Origin: Allofranklinella schreckenbergeri
GTDB lineage: Bacteria > Pseudomonadota > Gammaproteobacteria > Burkholderiales > Burkholderiaceae_C
DNA length: 64,000 nt
Assembly (NCBI RefSeq): GCF_003703475.1
Contig: NZ_RDQM01000004.1
Span: 156,786-220,785, forward strand
Direction: 5' to 3'
Below, in pieces: positions 1 to 10,600 of this stretch (position 1 is its first letter; each line of letters begins with the position of its first letter). The notes below the pieces were generated by a model. It saw only the letters and a program-made list of their open reading frames with translations. It was not told where the DNA came from and ran no database searches. A program made the position numbers and the translations under genes.

Positions 1-1143
<1,143 letters not shown>

Positions 1144-1179
1144 CGACCGTGGCGGCCTCAGCCGGGGTTGCCCAAAACC

Positions 1180-1254
1180 ACAAACCAAAGGAAAATTAAA
1201 ATTCCAAAAAACATGCCAAAACAGGAATATTTTATTTCCTTTGATTTGTAAAAT
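1180..1254 (+). repeat. Dispersed palindromic intergenic element, copy 1
   Basis: An AT-rich 75-bp block between ahcY and the next gene in the same direction. The left arm AAACCAAAGGAAAAT pairs with the right arm ATTTCCTTTGATTTG. The core reads CATGCCAAAACA, the orientation I call forward. The right end reaches the codon just before a possible ATG at 1255, whose use is unlikely. It is one of 14 copies in the window. Confidence 0.85.
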
Positions 1255-1269
1255 ATGGAGCAAACCAGC

Positions 1270-1884
1270 ATGCGACGCCCGCCCTCGCGCCTTATGCCGC
1301 CCCGCGACAGCAGACCCAGCCCAACAGCAGGCGAGCAACTGCGCTTCGCCTTGTCCATCGCCCTGCTGGCAGGCGCGGCACTTGCCCTGCTGTGGATCTG
1401 GCTGCAAGCGGCATGGAAGTCGCCTGTGTCCACCCTGCTCGCCACCGCCTTGCTCGCCGCCGCGTTCGCCTGGTTGTATCGCCGCGTCAATCAGGAAACC
1501 CAACAGCAGCGGCAACGCCTGCAAGCCCTGGCGCAGCGCCGCTGCGGCCAAAGCATTTGCCAATTCGCCCGCCAGGCCAACTGCCGCCAGCACGATCCGT
1601 GGGTCGTGCGCGCGGTGTACGAAGAACTGGCCCACGCCGCAGGGGCATTGAGCGGCAGCGCCCAGCCCCTGCCCCTGCCCCTGCCCGTGCATTGGGACGA
1701 CAACCTGACAAAGACGCTGTACCTCGATGGCGACGCCCTGGATATGGACATCGCCCCCGAAATCGCCCGCCGCGCGGGCCGTTGCATCAAAAACACCCGG
1801 CACAACCCCTGGTACGGCAAAGTCCGCACCGCAGGCGATTTGGTGCAATTTTTCAATGCCCAGCCGCGCGTAACACGCGCCTGA
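1270..1884 (+). CDS. Unknown membrane-anchored protein with two N-terminal membrane segments
   Basis: A 204-residue protein of no family I can name firmly. Two hydrophobic segments (about residues 25-45 and 51-70) form a hairpin anchor, followed by a Gln/Arg-rich helix and a soluble C-terminal part with the motifs DPWVVRAVYEEL and NPWYGKVRTAGDLVQFF. That last stretch faintly resembles the acyl-carrier-like DUF1493 fold, which is a weak inference. The start at 1270 is preferred over the in-frame ATG at 1255 because GGAG at 1257-1260 sits nine bases upstream and the 1255 ATG abuts the repeat element. An arsC-like gene follows 33 bases downstream, possibly co-transcribed. Confidence 0.6.
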   Translation: MRRPPSRLMPPRDSRPSPTAGEQLRFALSIALLAGAALALLWIWLQAAWKSPVSTLLATALLAAAFAWLYRRVNQETQQQRQRLQALAQRRCGQSICQFARQANCRQHDPWVVRAVYEELAHAAGALSGSAQPLPLPLPVHWDDNLTKTLYLDGDALDMDIAPEIARRAGRCIKNTRHNPWYGKVRTAGDLVQFFNAQPRVTRA

Positions 1885-1917
1885 AAGCGGCCTGTCCCCC
1901 ACCACCTCAACACCTGT

Positions 1918-2259
1918 ATGCAAGCCACCCTCTACCACAACCCCCGTTGCAGCACCTCGCGCAACACCCTGGCGCTGCTGCGCGAGCGCGGCATTGAGCC
2001 GCGCATCGTCCACTACCTGGAAGAGCCCCTGACGCGCGAAGCCATCGCCCAGCTCATCGCCGCCAGCGGCCTGAGCGCGCGCCAGGCCATCCGCGAAAAA
2101 GAAGAGCTGTTCCAAACCCTGGGCCTGGCCCAGGCCAGCGACGAAGCCCTGCTCGACGCCATGGCCGCACACCCACGCCTGCTCAATCGCCCCTTCGTCG
2201 TCACCGAACGCGGCGCCCGCCTGGCCAGGCCGGTGGAAAAGGTGCTGGAGATTCTCTGA
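1918..2259 (+). CDS. arsC: ArsC-family arsenate reductase (glutaredoxin-dependent type)
   Basis: A 113-residue thioredoxin-fold protein of the ArsC family, which reduces arsenate to arsenite with glutathione and glutaredoxin. The active-site segment HNPRCSTSRNTL with the family cysteine is at residues 7-18, and the C-terminal RPFVVTERGARLARP resembles the family's RPIVV..ARLGRP signature. Length matches the family (about 115). No other ars genes are visible in the window, so a house-keeping or regulatory role of the Spx/YffB kind is possible. It ends about 100 bases before tRNA-Arg. The family is certain; arsenate as the true substrate is less so. Confidence 0.8.
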   Translation: MQATLYHNPRCSTSRNTLALLRERGIEPRIVHYLEEPLTREAIAQLIAASGLSARQAIREKEELFQTLGLAQASDEALLDAMAAHPRLLNRPFVVTERGARLARPVEKVLEIL

Positions 2260-2355
2260 CTCGCCCATCCGCCGCATGCGCCGCCCCGGCAAAAGCGCCT
2301 CGCATAAGGTGAACAGGCCCTACAATCGCGCGCTTTGACGCTCGCGTCCCCCCAA

Positions 2356-2430
2356 GTCCCGATAGTTCAATGGATAGAACACAGACCTCCTAAGTCTGGG
2401 ATACAGGTTCGATTCCTGTTCGGGGCACCA
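2356..2430 (+). tRNA. tRNA-Arg (anticodon CCU)
   Basis: A 75-nt cloverleaf. The acceptor GTCCCGA pairs with TCGGGGC, the anticodon stem CAGAC/GTCTG encloses the loop CTCCTAA (anticodon CCT), and the T-loop GGTTCGATTCC is standard. The terminal CCA is encoded. A TACAAT at 2321-2326 may be the -10 box. Confidence 0.97.
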
Positions 2431-2441
2431 AGCGCTTTCAA

Positions 2442-2477
2442 AAGCCGCCAGAGGAAAACATGCCTGGCGGCTTTTTT
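2442..2477 (+). terminator. Intrinsic terminator after tRNA-Arg
   Basis: Stem AAGCCGCCAG / CTGGCGGCTT with a 14-nt loop, followed by a T run, 12 bases after the tRNA CCA end. Confidence 0.9.
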
Positions 2478-2624
2478 CATGCAAATCAATAAGTGGCAAA
2501 CCAAATAAGTAAAAGCCCTGTTGATGGCCCAAGCCGTGATCAGCGAGCATGTCAAAACACGCTGCCTGCGCTTTGATGCACAGGGCATCAGCGCCGAGTC
2601 AAACGATCTACAAGGAGGCTATCC

Positions 2625-3380
2625 ATGCCACTGTCCCCCCCCTTGCCGTGGGCTGAAATGGTGGCGGTTTTTTCCGCCGTCGCGGTTGCTTACGTGATTT
2701 TTGGCATTGCAGGATTTGGCACGGCGCTGATAGCCAGTCCGATATTGGCCAATTTCATGCCTGTCTCACATATCGTGCCGCTGCTGGCTTTGCTGGATAT
2801 GTTTGCGGCATTAAGCCATATTGCCAAAGATGGACGCCACGCTGATACTTCCGAATTAAAACGGCTGGTGCCCTTCATGGTGATCGGGAGTGTGATTGGC
2901 GTGGCCATTTTGCTGAAAACACGGCCGGACTTTCTTTTGTTGGCTTTAGCCGTGTTTGTGATCGGTTATGCGCTGTATGCACTCAGCGGATTTCGCGCCC
3001 GGCAGTCCTTCGCAGCTTCTGCGGCAAAACCTTTTGGCTTGATTGGAGGGGTATTCAGCGCTTTATTCGGCAGCGGTGGCTTTATTTATGCGCTTTATTT
3101 ATCCGGCCGCATAGAACAGAAAGAGAAGTTTCGCGTTACCCAGTCCACCTTGATTGGCTTGAGCACCTTAACGCGGGTGGTGTTTTTCACTATTTCCGGG
3201 GTTTATATGAATACCGCGATTTGGACGATGGCCTTGATATTGGCCCCGGCCATGATTTTCGGTGTTTTTCTGGGGCGGCATATTACCTTGCGCCTCACGC
3301 GCGAGCAGTTCATGCGGGTGATTCATATGGTGGTTTTGTGCTCCGGCGTTTTCTTGCTGATTCGGTATTTCAATCTTTGA
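2625..3380 (+). CDS. TauE/SafE (TSUP) family membrane exporter
   Basis: A 251-residue integral membrane protein with about eight hydrophobic segments. This family carries sulfite, sulfoacetate and other organosulfur or small anions out of the cell. The N-terminal segment VIFGIAGFGTALIASPIL is the first half of the duplicated TSUP repeat; the matching second half begins near GLIGGVFSALFGSGGF. A strong AAGGAGG lies eight bases upstream of the ATG. Base composition is less GC-rich than the flanking genes, so horizontal acquisition is possible. It is convergent with the GNAT gene and followed by repeat copy 2. The substrate cannot be told from sequence. Confidence 0.85.
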   Translation: MPLSPPLPWAEMVAVFSAVAVAYVIFGIAGFGTALIASPILANFMPVSHIVPLLALLDMFAALSHIAKDGRHADTSELKRLVPFMVIGSVIGVAILLKTRPDFLLLALAVFVIGYALYALSGFRARQSFAASAAKPFGLIGGVFSALFGSGGFIYALYLSGRIEQKEKFRVTQSTLIGLSTLTRVVFFTISGVYMNTAIWTMALILAPAMIFGVFLGRHITLRLTREQFMRVIHMVVLCSGVFLLIRYFNL

Positions 3381-3450
3381 TGGCACCGAGGGATGCCAGG
3401 CGCGGCCTGCGCTGCTTCGCTTCCCGCAAAGGCTCTGCCAAAAGCCATTT

Positions 3451-3530
3451 ATTTCAATTCAATAGGAAAATAAATTGACTTGTTTCGGCATGATGGTCAA
3501 TACATCAATTTTCCCCCATGATTGAAAAAT
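3451..3530 (+). repeat. Dispersed palindromic intergenic element, copy 2
   Basis: An AT-rich block between the convergent exporter and GNAT genes. Left arm AATTCAATAGGAAAAT, right arm AATTTTCCCCCATGATTG, core TGTTTCGGCATGATGG in reverse orientation. Confidence 0.85.
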
Positions 3531-3541
3531 AAGCCAAACCC

Positions 3542-4033
3542 TCAAAAATCCGCCTTCAGGAAGAAGGCCTTGGGGTAAGGGTTGTAGTAATAGGGATCGA
3601 TTTCTTCAAAGCCCAAGCCTTCGTAAAGGGCGCGGGCGGCGTCCATTTCGTCGAGGGTGTCGAGCAGGATGCAGGAGTAGCCCGCCAGCTCGGCCGCTTC
3701 CATCGTGGCTTCGGCCAGCATGCGCCCCAGGCCGAAGCCGCGAAAGGGTTTGCGCACGTACAGGCGCTTCATCTCGCTGGCGTTGGGGTAGTCGCAGGCT
3801 GCCAGGGGGCGCATGGCGCAGCAGCCTGCGAGCAGGTTGTCCACAAAGGCCAGCATGACGCAGCCTGTGGGCGCGGCGTAGTCGCCAGGCAGTGCGGCCA
3901 GTTCTTGCTCAAAGTCTTGAAAGTCCAGCGAGATGGGCAGGCTTTGGGCGTATTCCGCAAACAGCTCACGCACTTGCGCGAAGTCTTGTGCGCTGTGCGC
4001 GGGGCGGATGAGGATTTCGGGGGTTGGCTCCAT
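3542..4033 (-). CDS. GNAT-family N-acetyltransferase
   Basis: A 163-residue acyl-CoA-dependent acetyltransferase. The acetyl-CoA pyrophosphate loop is the RxxGxGxxL-type RGFGLGRML, preceded by the beta-strand SEMKRLYVRK and followed by AAELAGYSCILLDTL and ARALYEGLGFEEI, all standard GNAT elements in order. The acceptor substrate is unknown. The ATG at 4033 is chosen because the frame's upstream start would be TTG. It is last in a probable three-gene unit with the A2M-like and TlpA-like genes, about 30 bases after the preceding stop. Confidence 0.85.
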   Translation of the reverse strand: MEPTPEILIRPAHSAQDFAQVRELFAEYAQSLPISLDFQDFEQELAALPGDYAAPTGCVMLAFVDNLLAGCCAMRPLAACDYPNASEMKRLYVRKPFRGFGLGRMLAEATMEAAELAGYSCILLDTLDEMDAARALYEGLGFEEIDPYYYNPYPKAFFLKADF

Positions 4034-4062
4034 GGTGGGTGGCAAGAAGGGGGAAGGCGGGT

Positions 4063-4614
4063 TCAGGCGGGTTGCTCCAGCAGGCGCTCAATGGCGCGCT
4101 GCAACTGGGCCATATCGGGCGGGCCGATATAGCGCTGGGCAATGTGCCCTTGGCGGTTGAGCAGATAGCTGGTGGGGGTGACGTGCACCGGCCCCCAGGC
4201 GCGAGCGGCCTCGCCCGTGGCATCCAGGGCGACGGCAAAGGGCAGTTGGCGGCTGCGGGCGAAGTTGAGCACGTATTCGGGCCGGTCGTAAGGCATGGCG
4301 ACGGCCAGGACGCCAAAGCCGCGCGCCTGGTAGCGGGCGTGGATTTGCGCCAGGGCAGGCATTTCGGCTACGCAGGCGGCGCAACTGGTGGCCCAGAAGT
4401 TGACGAGCAGCACTTGGCCGCGCCATTGGGCGGTGTTTTTTTGCGTGCCGTCGAGCAACAAGAATGCGGTGTTGGGCGCTGGCTCGAGCTTGCGGCCCCA
4501 CCACCACAGGGCCGCGCCGCAGGCCAGCGCCACCACCAGCGCAGCCAGCAGCGCCTGGGTCGCGGCGGGCCTGCGCGGGGCGCGCGGCGATGAGGCCGGA
4601 TGGGAAGAAGGCAT
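4063..4614 (-). CDS. TlpA/ResA-like membrane-anchored thioredoxin
   Basis: A 183-residue protein with an N-terminal signal anchor (about residues 20-40) and a periplasmic thioredoxin fold. The redox motif is WATSCAACVAEMP (CxxC within FWATS-type context), and a cis-proline VTPTSYLL follows, both as in TlpA, ResA and CcmG. Such proteins reduce disulfides in the cell envelope, often for cytochrome c or copper-site assembly. It starts 16 bases after the A2M-like gene, so co-transcription is likely. A role in keeping the thioester cysteine or other envelope thiols reduced is speculation. Confidence 0.87.
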   Translation of the reverse strand: MPSSHPASSPRAPRRPAATQALLAALVVALACGAALWWWGRKLEPAPNTAFLLLDGTQKNTAQWRGQVLLVNFWATSCAACVAEMPALAQIHARYQARGFGVLAVAMPYDRPEYVLNFARSRQLPFAVALDATGEAARAWGPVHVTPTSYLLNRQGHIAQRYIGPPDMAQLQRAIERLLEQPA

Positions 4615-4630
4615 AACGAGAAGGCTGTTG

Positions 4631-7600
4631 TTACGGCGTGGCGCGCGGCAAGTCCAGCACGGTCACATCCGCGTTGGGCGTTTCGCCAAAGACTTGGGGC
4701 ATATACAGGGCTTCAGCGCGGGTGGGCGGCAGGCGGAACTGGCCGGGCTGGTTCAGGCGCACGGTGTAGGTGTAATGCGTCTGGCCGGGGTGCAACCCGT
4801 GGTAATAGACGCGCATGGCGTCCATCTTGCGCTCCTCCCACGCCACGCTCCAGCGGTCTTGCCGGTCTTCGCCTTGTGTCGCCAAGGCCGAGTCGCGCCC
4901 CAGGCCGCTGCCCAGGATGGCGCTGCCCGCAGGGATGGGGTCGGTCAGGGCCGTCATGCCCGTTTGGGCGCTGGCATGCACCACGAGGTGGACGCGGTAG
5001 ATATCGCCTTGGCTCCACTGGCCGGGCCGCGTTTGCACGACGGGGACGATGGTTTTTTCCACCCGCAAGCCGGAGTGCACGGGCTGGGTGCTGGGCACAG
5101 CGGCCAGGGCGGAGAGCGTGATCCAGGGCTGGCCGCTGCCGATGTGCTCGACCTGCAATTGAGAGGCGGCAGCATCGCCCAGGCGCGCGATGGCATCGGG
5201 CCAGTCAAACGCCATATGCAGCTTGGCCGTGCTGGTGTTCACGGGTTTGCTGGCGGTGGTGCCCAACGCGGCGGGCTGCGCGGGCCAGGTTTGCTCCTGC
5301 ACATCGGCACCCATGCGGGCGCGCAAGACGCCTGCGACCTCGGTCGCTTCATGCCATTGCGCGAAACGGCGCAAGGCCAACTGCCCCCAGAGGTTGGCGG
5401 TGGTGGTGCCCCAATGGCCGTTTTTCTGGCGCGCCATCAGGCCGCTGACCAGGCCGCCCGCATCCTGCTTCCACTCGGGCATGTCGGCGGTGATGAGCAG
5501 CAGACGGGCGGCATTGGTGTTGCCGTTTTGCATGACCCACCACCAGTCGTCGCTGCGCTCGGTGGTAAAGCCGATGTGCGTGCCCGTGTGCACGATGCGG
5601 CTGCGCAGCTCCTGCTGCACAGTACGCAGTTGCTGTGCCTGGCCGGGCAAGCCCTGGGTGTTCTTCAGAATGAGCAGCCAATCCAGCAGCGCATGGGTGG
5701 GCAGGCGCTGCGGCGCCAGTTTCAGGCTCTCCAGCATGCTGGGCGTGGCCTGGCCGTGCTGGGCCAGGGCGGCGATCACGCTCAGGCGCTCGACCGTGCG
5801 ATCGTGGCGGCCAAAGGTGTTTTGACGCCCCAAGCGCCCTTCAGCAACATTCGCCAGGGCTTTGAGCAGCGCATCGCGTGCGGCAGCGTCGATGCGCAAA
5901 TCGGCTTCGCCCAATTGGCCCAAGGTGGCATCGACGCTGAGCAAATGGGCGCTGAGCGCGATGTTGCCCTGCTCGCCATGCCCCCGGATGGGGAAGTACG
6001 CCGCCAGGCCGTCTGAGTCCAGGTAGCTGGGCAAATCGGCCAGCACGGCCTGGAGCATGTGCGGCTCCATCAGGCCCAGGGCTTTGCTGTGGCGTTGCTC
6101 CAAACAGGCATAGGGGTAGTTTTGCCACCAGCGGCGCAGGCCGGGCAGCGCATCGCCCGCCAGCGAGGCTTGTGCATCAAGGTGGATGCCGCCCAGGCCT
6201 TCCAGCGCGCCATCGGGCCAGGCGGTTGGCAATGTCAATGGCTCGCTGAGCTGGCGCAACGTGGCTTGCCGCACCGTCACCGGCACGGCGGCCAGCAGCT
6301 TTTGCGAAATGCGCATGGCATCGCGCTGGGCGGGGTCCTCGGCGCTTGCCTGCACTTCCCAAAGGGTTTGGGCCTCGGCTTGTGCGGCGGGCGGTTGCGG
6401 GGCCGTCACACGCCATTGCACGGTTTGCGAGGCGCCTGCGGGGATCTGCACCTGGCGCGGCTCCAGAGTCTGCGCGCCGTGGCGCGCTTGCACTTGCACG
6501 TTCATGGCCTTGGCAGTGGTGTTGCGCACGGTGATGCGGGCATCGTAGGCATCGCCCGCGCGCACCACCGGCGGCAGGCCGCTAATGAGCTGCACGTCTT
6601 GCGCCACGACGATTGAGCCGCTGCCCGAGCCGAAAAATTGCAGGCCGGCATCCGCAATGGCTTCAGCATGGAAGGTGGTGATGCTGTCGTTCAGGGGCAC
6701 TTGCACCCGCGCCTTGCCTTGGGCATCGAGCTGCACTGCGGGCTGCCACAGCAGCAAGGTATCGAACAGCTCGCGCGTGGCGCCCTCCCCTTCCGAGCTG
6801 CCACCGCCGCCGCCTGCGGCGCGGGCCTTGAGGCCGTAATGGCGCCGCCCCACCACCTCCATTTGCGCGGTGGCGGTGCGCACGCCCCAGGGGCGGGTGC
6901 GCATCATGGCGCGCAGCACATCCCAACTGGGGTTGGGCGCCAACTCCAGCAGGGCCTGATCCACCACTGCCAGGGCCACCTCGGCGCCTGCAGCAGGCTG
7001 GCCGTTGGGCAGGCGCGCGGCAATCTCCAGCGTGGCTTGCTCGCCGGTGGCGTAGCGCGCTTTCTCCGGTTTGACGCTGACCTGGATGCGGTGGCCTTCG
7101 TCGCCCACGCGCACCAGCGCTACGCCCAAGCGGTAACTGGGCTTGCTCAAGTCCACCAGCGCCGTGGGCGGCACGGCTTCGCCCGTGTCGCTACGCCAGG
7201 CGTTCCACCACACGATGGGCGAGCGCCAGCCCCAGGTGAAGAAGCTGTACCACGGCACATCGCGCAGCCGCCCGCGCACGGCCAGCACGCTGACATAAAC
7301 GTTTGGCCCCCAGGCTTCATCGATCTTGAGGGTAAAACTGGGGTCGGAACCTGCCAGCTCGATGACGCGCGTTTCGATGATGCCTTCGCGCTCCACCGTC
7401 ACCAGCGCCTGGGCCTGGCGGTAGGGCATGCGCACCTGAAAGCGCGCGGTCTCGCTGGGCTGATAGCTGGGCTTTTCGGGCAGCACGTCCATGCGGTCGG
7501 AGGATTCGCCCGCAAACCACAGCTCACCTTCGCGCGTGACCCACACGCTGGTCGCAGAAGCAAAGCTGCGCCCGGCCGCGTCGCGGATTTCAGCCACCAG

Positions 7601-10600
7601 CTCGACTTCGCCACTTTCCGTCAGCTCCTTGACGCAATCAAAGCGGCCCGTTGGCCCGCTTTGGCCCTGGCACAGCACGCCCAGATCGCGCACTTCGTGA
7701 TGGTGCTCGTATTTGTAAAAACCGCCCACCATGCGCTTGCGCGTGCTCAAGGTGGTGTGCTGGCGCCCGCGCACCTGCACGGCCGCGCCCGCCAAGGGCT
7801 GGCCTTGCGGCGTGAGGGCGATGGTGCGCACGCTCAGGGGTTTTTTCACCGACACCCAGTGGTCGGTGTGGATGCCCACCAGCGCTGCGGTGGGCCATAG
7901 CGCCTGCTTGTGGGTGAGGGTTTGCATTTCGCCATTGGGGTCTTCGAACGTGGCTTCGATGCGGATGTCTTTGGGGCGCTCGCCCAGCGCCTGATCCAGC
8001 CCCGGGATGGTGAAGCGGCCCTGGCCTTGCGCATCGAGTTGCAGCGGGGCTTTGTCCAGCAGCAAGCTGGCGCTGGCCGGCATCTCCGGCTGCGCTTGGC
8101 CTTCACCTGGGCTGCGGTTGACAGCTTGCGGCGCGTGGAAGGTATAGCGCTCGTATTCAGCGAAATGCAGGGGCTTGTCTTCCAGCATGGCCGAGATCTG
8201 CACCGGCCAATGGGAAGCTGCACCGCCGCTGACATAGCCCAGGTGCATGTTCATCTCCATCGCACGAGGCGCGCCGCCTTCGGCCGTGGGTTGCGCGGGG
8301 CTGGGCTGCACAGGGGTGATCGTGCCCGTCAACACGGGCAGGCGAAACTCCTCCACCCGAAATTGCGCGGTTTGCATGCCGCCATGCCGCTCGGCGCTGA
8401 AAGCCTGCATGTGCACGGCGTATTCGCCCAAAGGGGCCAGTGGCGGCAGTTCGAGCGCGGATGTAGCCGCAGCGCCCCCGCTGGCATTGCGCCGCCACGT
8501 CAAGGGCAAGCGGAACTCGCGCCCGCTGCCCAGGTGCTGCACCACCGCCGTTTGCGGCAAGTCCGCCTCCCCGGGCGCTGCGAAGCCGCCCAGCACGGGC
8601 AGGCGCGCGTAGTGCTTCATGGAGAGGGTTTCGCCCGCGCGCAGCAGGCTGCGATCCAGCACAGTGTGCAGCAGCGGGCCTTCGCCATCCAGGCCGTAGT
8701 CGTAATGCACATCAAAGCGCCAAGGTTCGATGCCCCGATTCCACTGCGTGGAGACCAAGCCCAAATCGCCGTCGTCCGTGCGGGCGCTGATGAAATAGCC
8801 ACTGCCCTGCAAGCTTTCATCGGCGGAGCAGGTGGTTGGGGCGGGCAGTGCTTCAAAGCGCGCCACGCCTTGCCCATCCGTCACGCCCTGGGCCGCCACC
8901 TGCCCATCGCAACGGTTGACTTGCACGCGCGCGCCAGCCACCGGCTTGCCCGAATCCAGCGCCGTCACCCACGCCATGGCGTTTTCCGCCCCCAGCTTGA
9001 AATGCACCATCAAGTTGGTAACCAACACTGCCGTGCGCGCATGCAGCACGCGCGGCTCGCCATAAGCCTGGTCCAGCAAGGCCTTGCCCAAGGTGGGCGA
9101 GGCGATCTCCACCACCTGGAAGCCCGGCTGCAAGGCGATGCCCACCACCTCTGTTTCGCGGCGCTGGGCGTTGTCGCGGCGGGCGGGCAGGGTTTGCTCT
9201 ATTACCCTGGGCGCTTGGTTGAGCAAGGACAGCCCGCGCGTCTCGATGGCGTCCTCATCGTCTGCATCGCCTTGCGATGCGGTGGCGCTGGCAGCGCGCG
9301 CAGGCACGACCACGCCCAGCTTTTGCGCGCGCGTGCGCTGGATATAGCCCCCCGGGCTGAACAACTGCACGCGCGCCAGCCACTGCATGATGTCGCGATC
9401 GTGGTCGAGCTTGAGGATCTTCACGGGCAGGGGCGCTTCCACCGCGCGCAGCGTGACCGGCAACAGCGCAGGCTCGTGGTAGCCCTCGGCAAAGCGCTCC
9501 ATCACGGCGAAATCGCCCGTGGCGAATTTGGCCAGCGCGGGCAGGCCGCCTGTGGCCACTTTGAGCGGAAAGGACGCGGCATTGCGCAAGGCGCGGCCCG
9601 CTTCGTCCTGCACGTCTGCGGGCAGCACCAGCTCAAAAGCCGTGTTGGGCGGCAGCGGCGCGGCAAACCGCACCGTGTCGAAATAGCGCCCCGGCAAGGG
9701 CTTGTCCCGCCACTGCTGCACGCTCGTGCCGGCCTCGCTATCGCTGGCGTCGCCCTCCAGGGCCACTCCCTGCCAGACGCGCTCGCCCGCACGCAGTTGG
9801 ATGTGCTCCAGCCAGCGCATATCCAGGGGCGCAGAAAAACGCAACTGCATGGGGCGCAGGGGCGAGCAAGGGTTGCTGGCCTTTTCGCGCTCACACTGGA
9901 ACACCGCTTCAAACGGCTCGCGCACCCGGTAATAAAAGGTTTGGGCGCTTTCGCTGCTCAGCCCGCTGAGCGCGCGCACGCCTTTGCCCAACACCAGCTT
10001 CATCGCCACCCCGGCGCTCAGGCGGCGCTGGCACGCCAGGCCCACGATGGCCTGGGCAGGCCCCTGCTCGCCTCCCTCCCATTGCAGCGCCAGCAGTTGT
10101 TGGCGCTCTTGCGCATCCAGCACCCGCACGGGGATGCGCTCGCCCACATCCTCGGCCTCGCAATGCACGTGTCGGGGCAGGCTGGCGGCATCAACAGGGG
10201 CAGAGAACTGCACCAGAAAGCGCTGCTCCTCGTCCACGCCCTGCATCCAGGGGTCTTTCTCCAGTTGGTTCCAGGGCAGGTTGCTGCTGAGTTCTTCGCC
10301 CCACGGCTCAATGCGCTGCACCTGGGGGCCGCCGGTGTTGAAATGCTGCGGTGCGGCCAAGGCGATGGGGTGGCCTTGCAAATCGCGGAATGCGGCATCG
10401 GCCGTCACCGTGCATGCCACACCGGCGGGCAATGGCTGCTTGAACGCCCAGGCCCATTGGCGCGGGCTGAGCCAGCGGCCCTCGCCAGCGGCCTCGCCGC
10501 CCACGCACTGCACCTGCACGGGCGCGGCAACCTGGGGGCGGCCGAATGCCACGGCATCTTGCGCAAAAGTCACCACTACTTGCGCAGGCTCGGAGACGGA

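Noticed and set aside
1255..1269. ATG at 1255 as start of the membrane protein
   Set aside because: It abuts the repeat element and lacks a Shine-Dalgarno, whereas ATG 1270 has GGAG nine bases upstream.
4388..6016. A 542-codon plus-strand frame
   Set aside because: It overlaps two well-supported minus-strand genes and has shadow-type composition.
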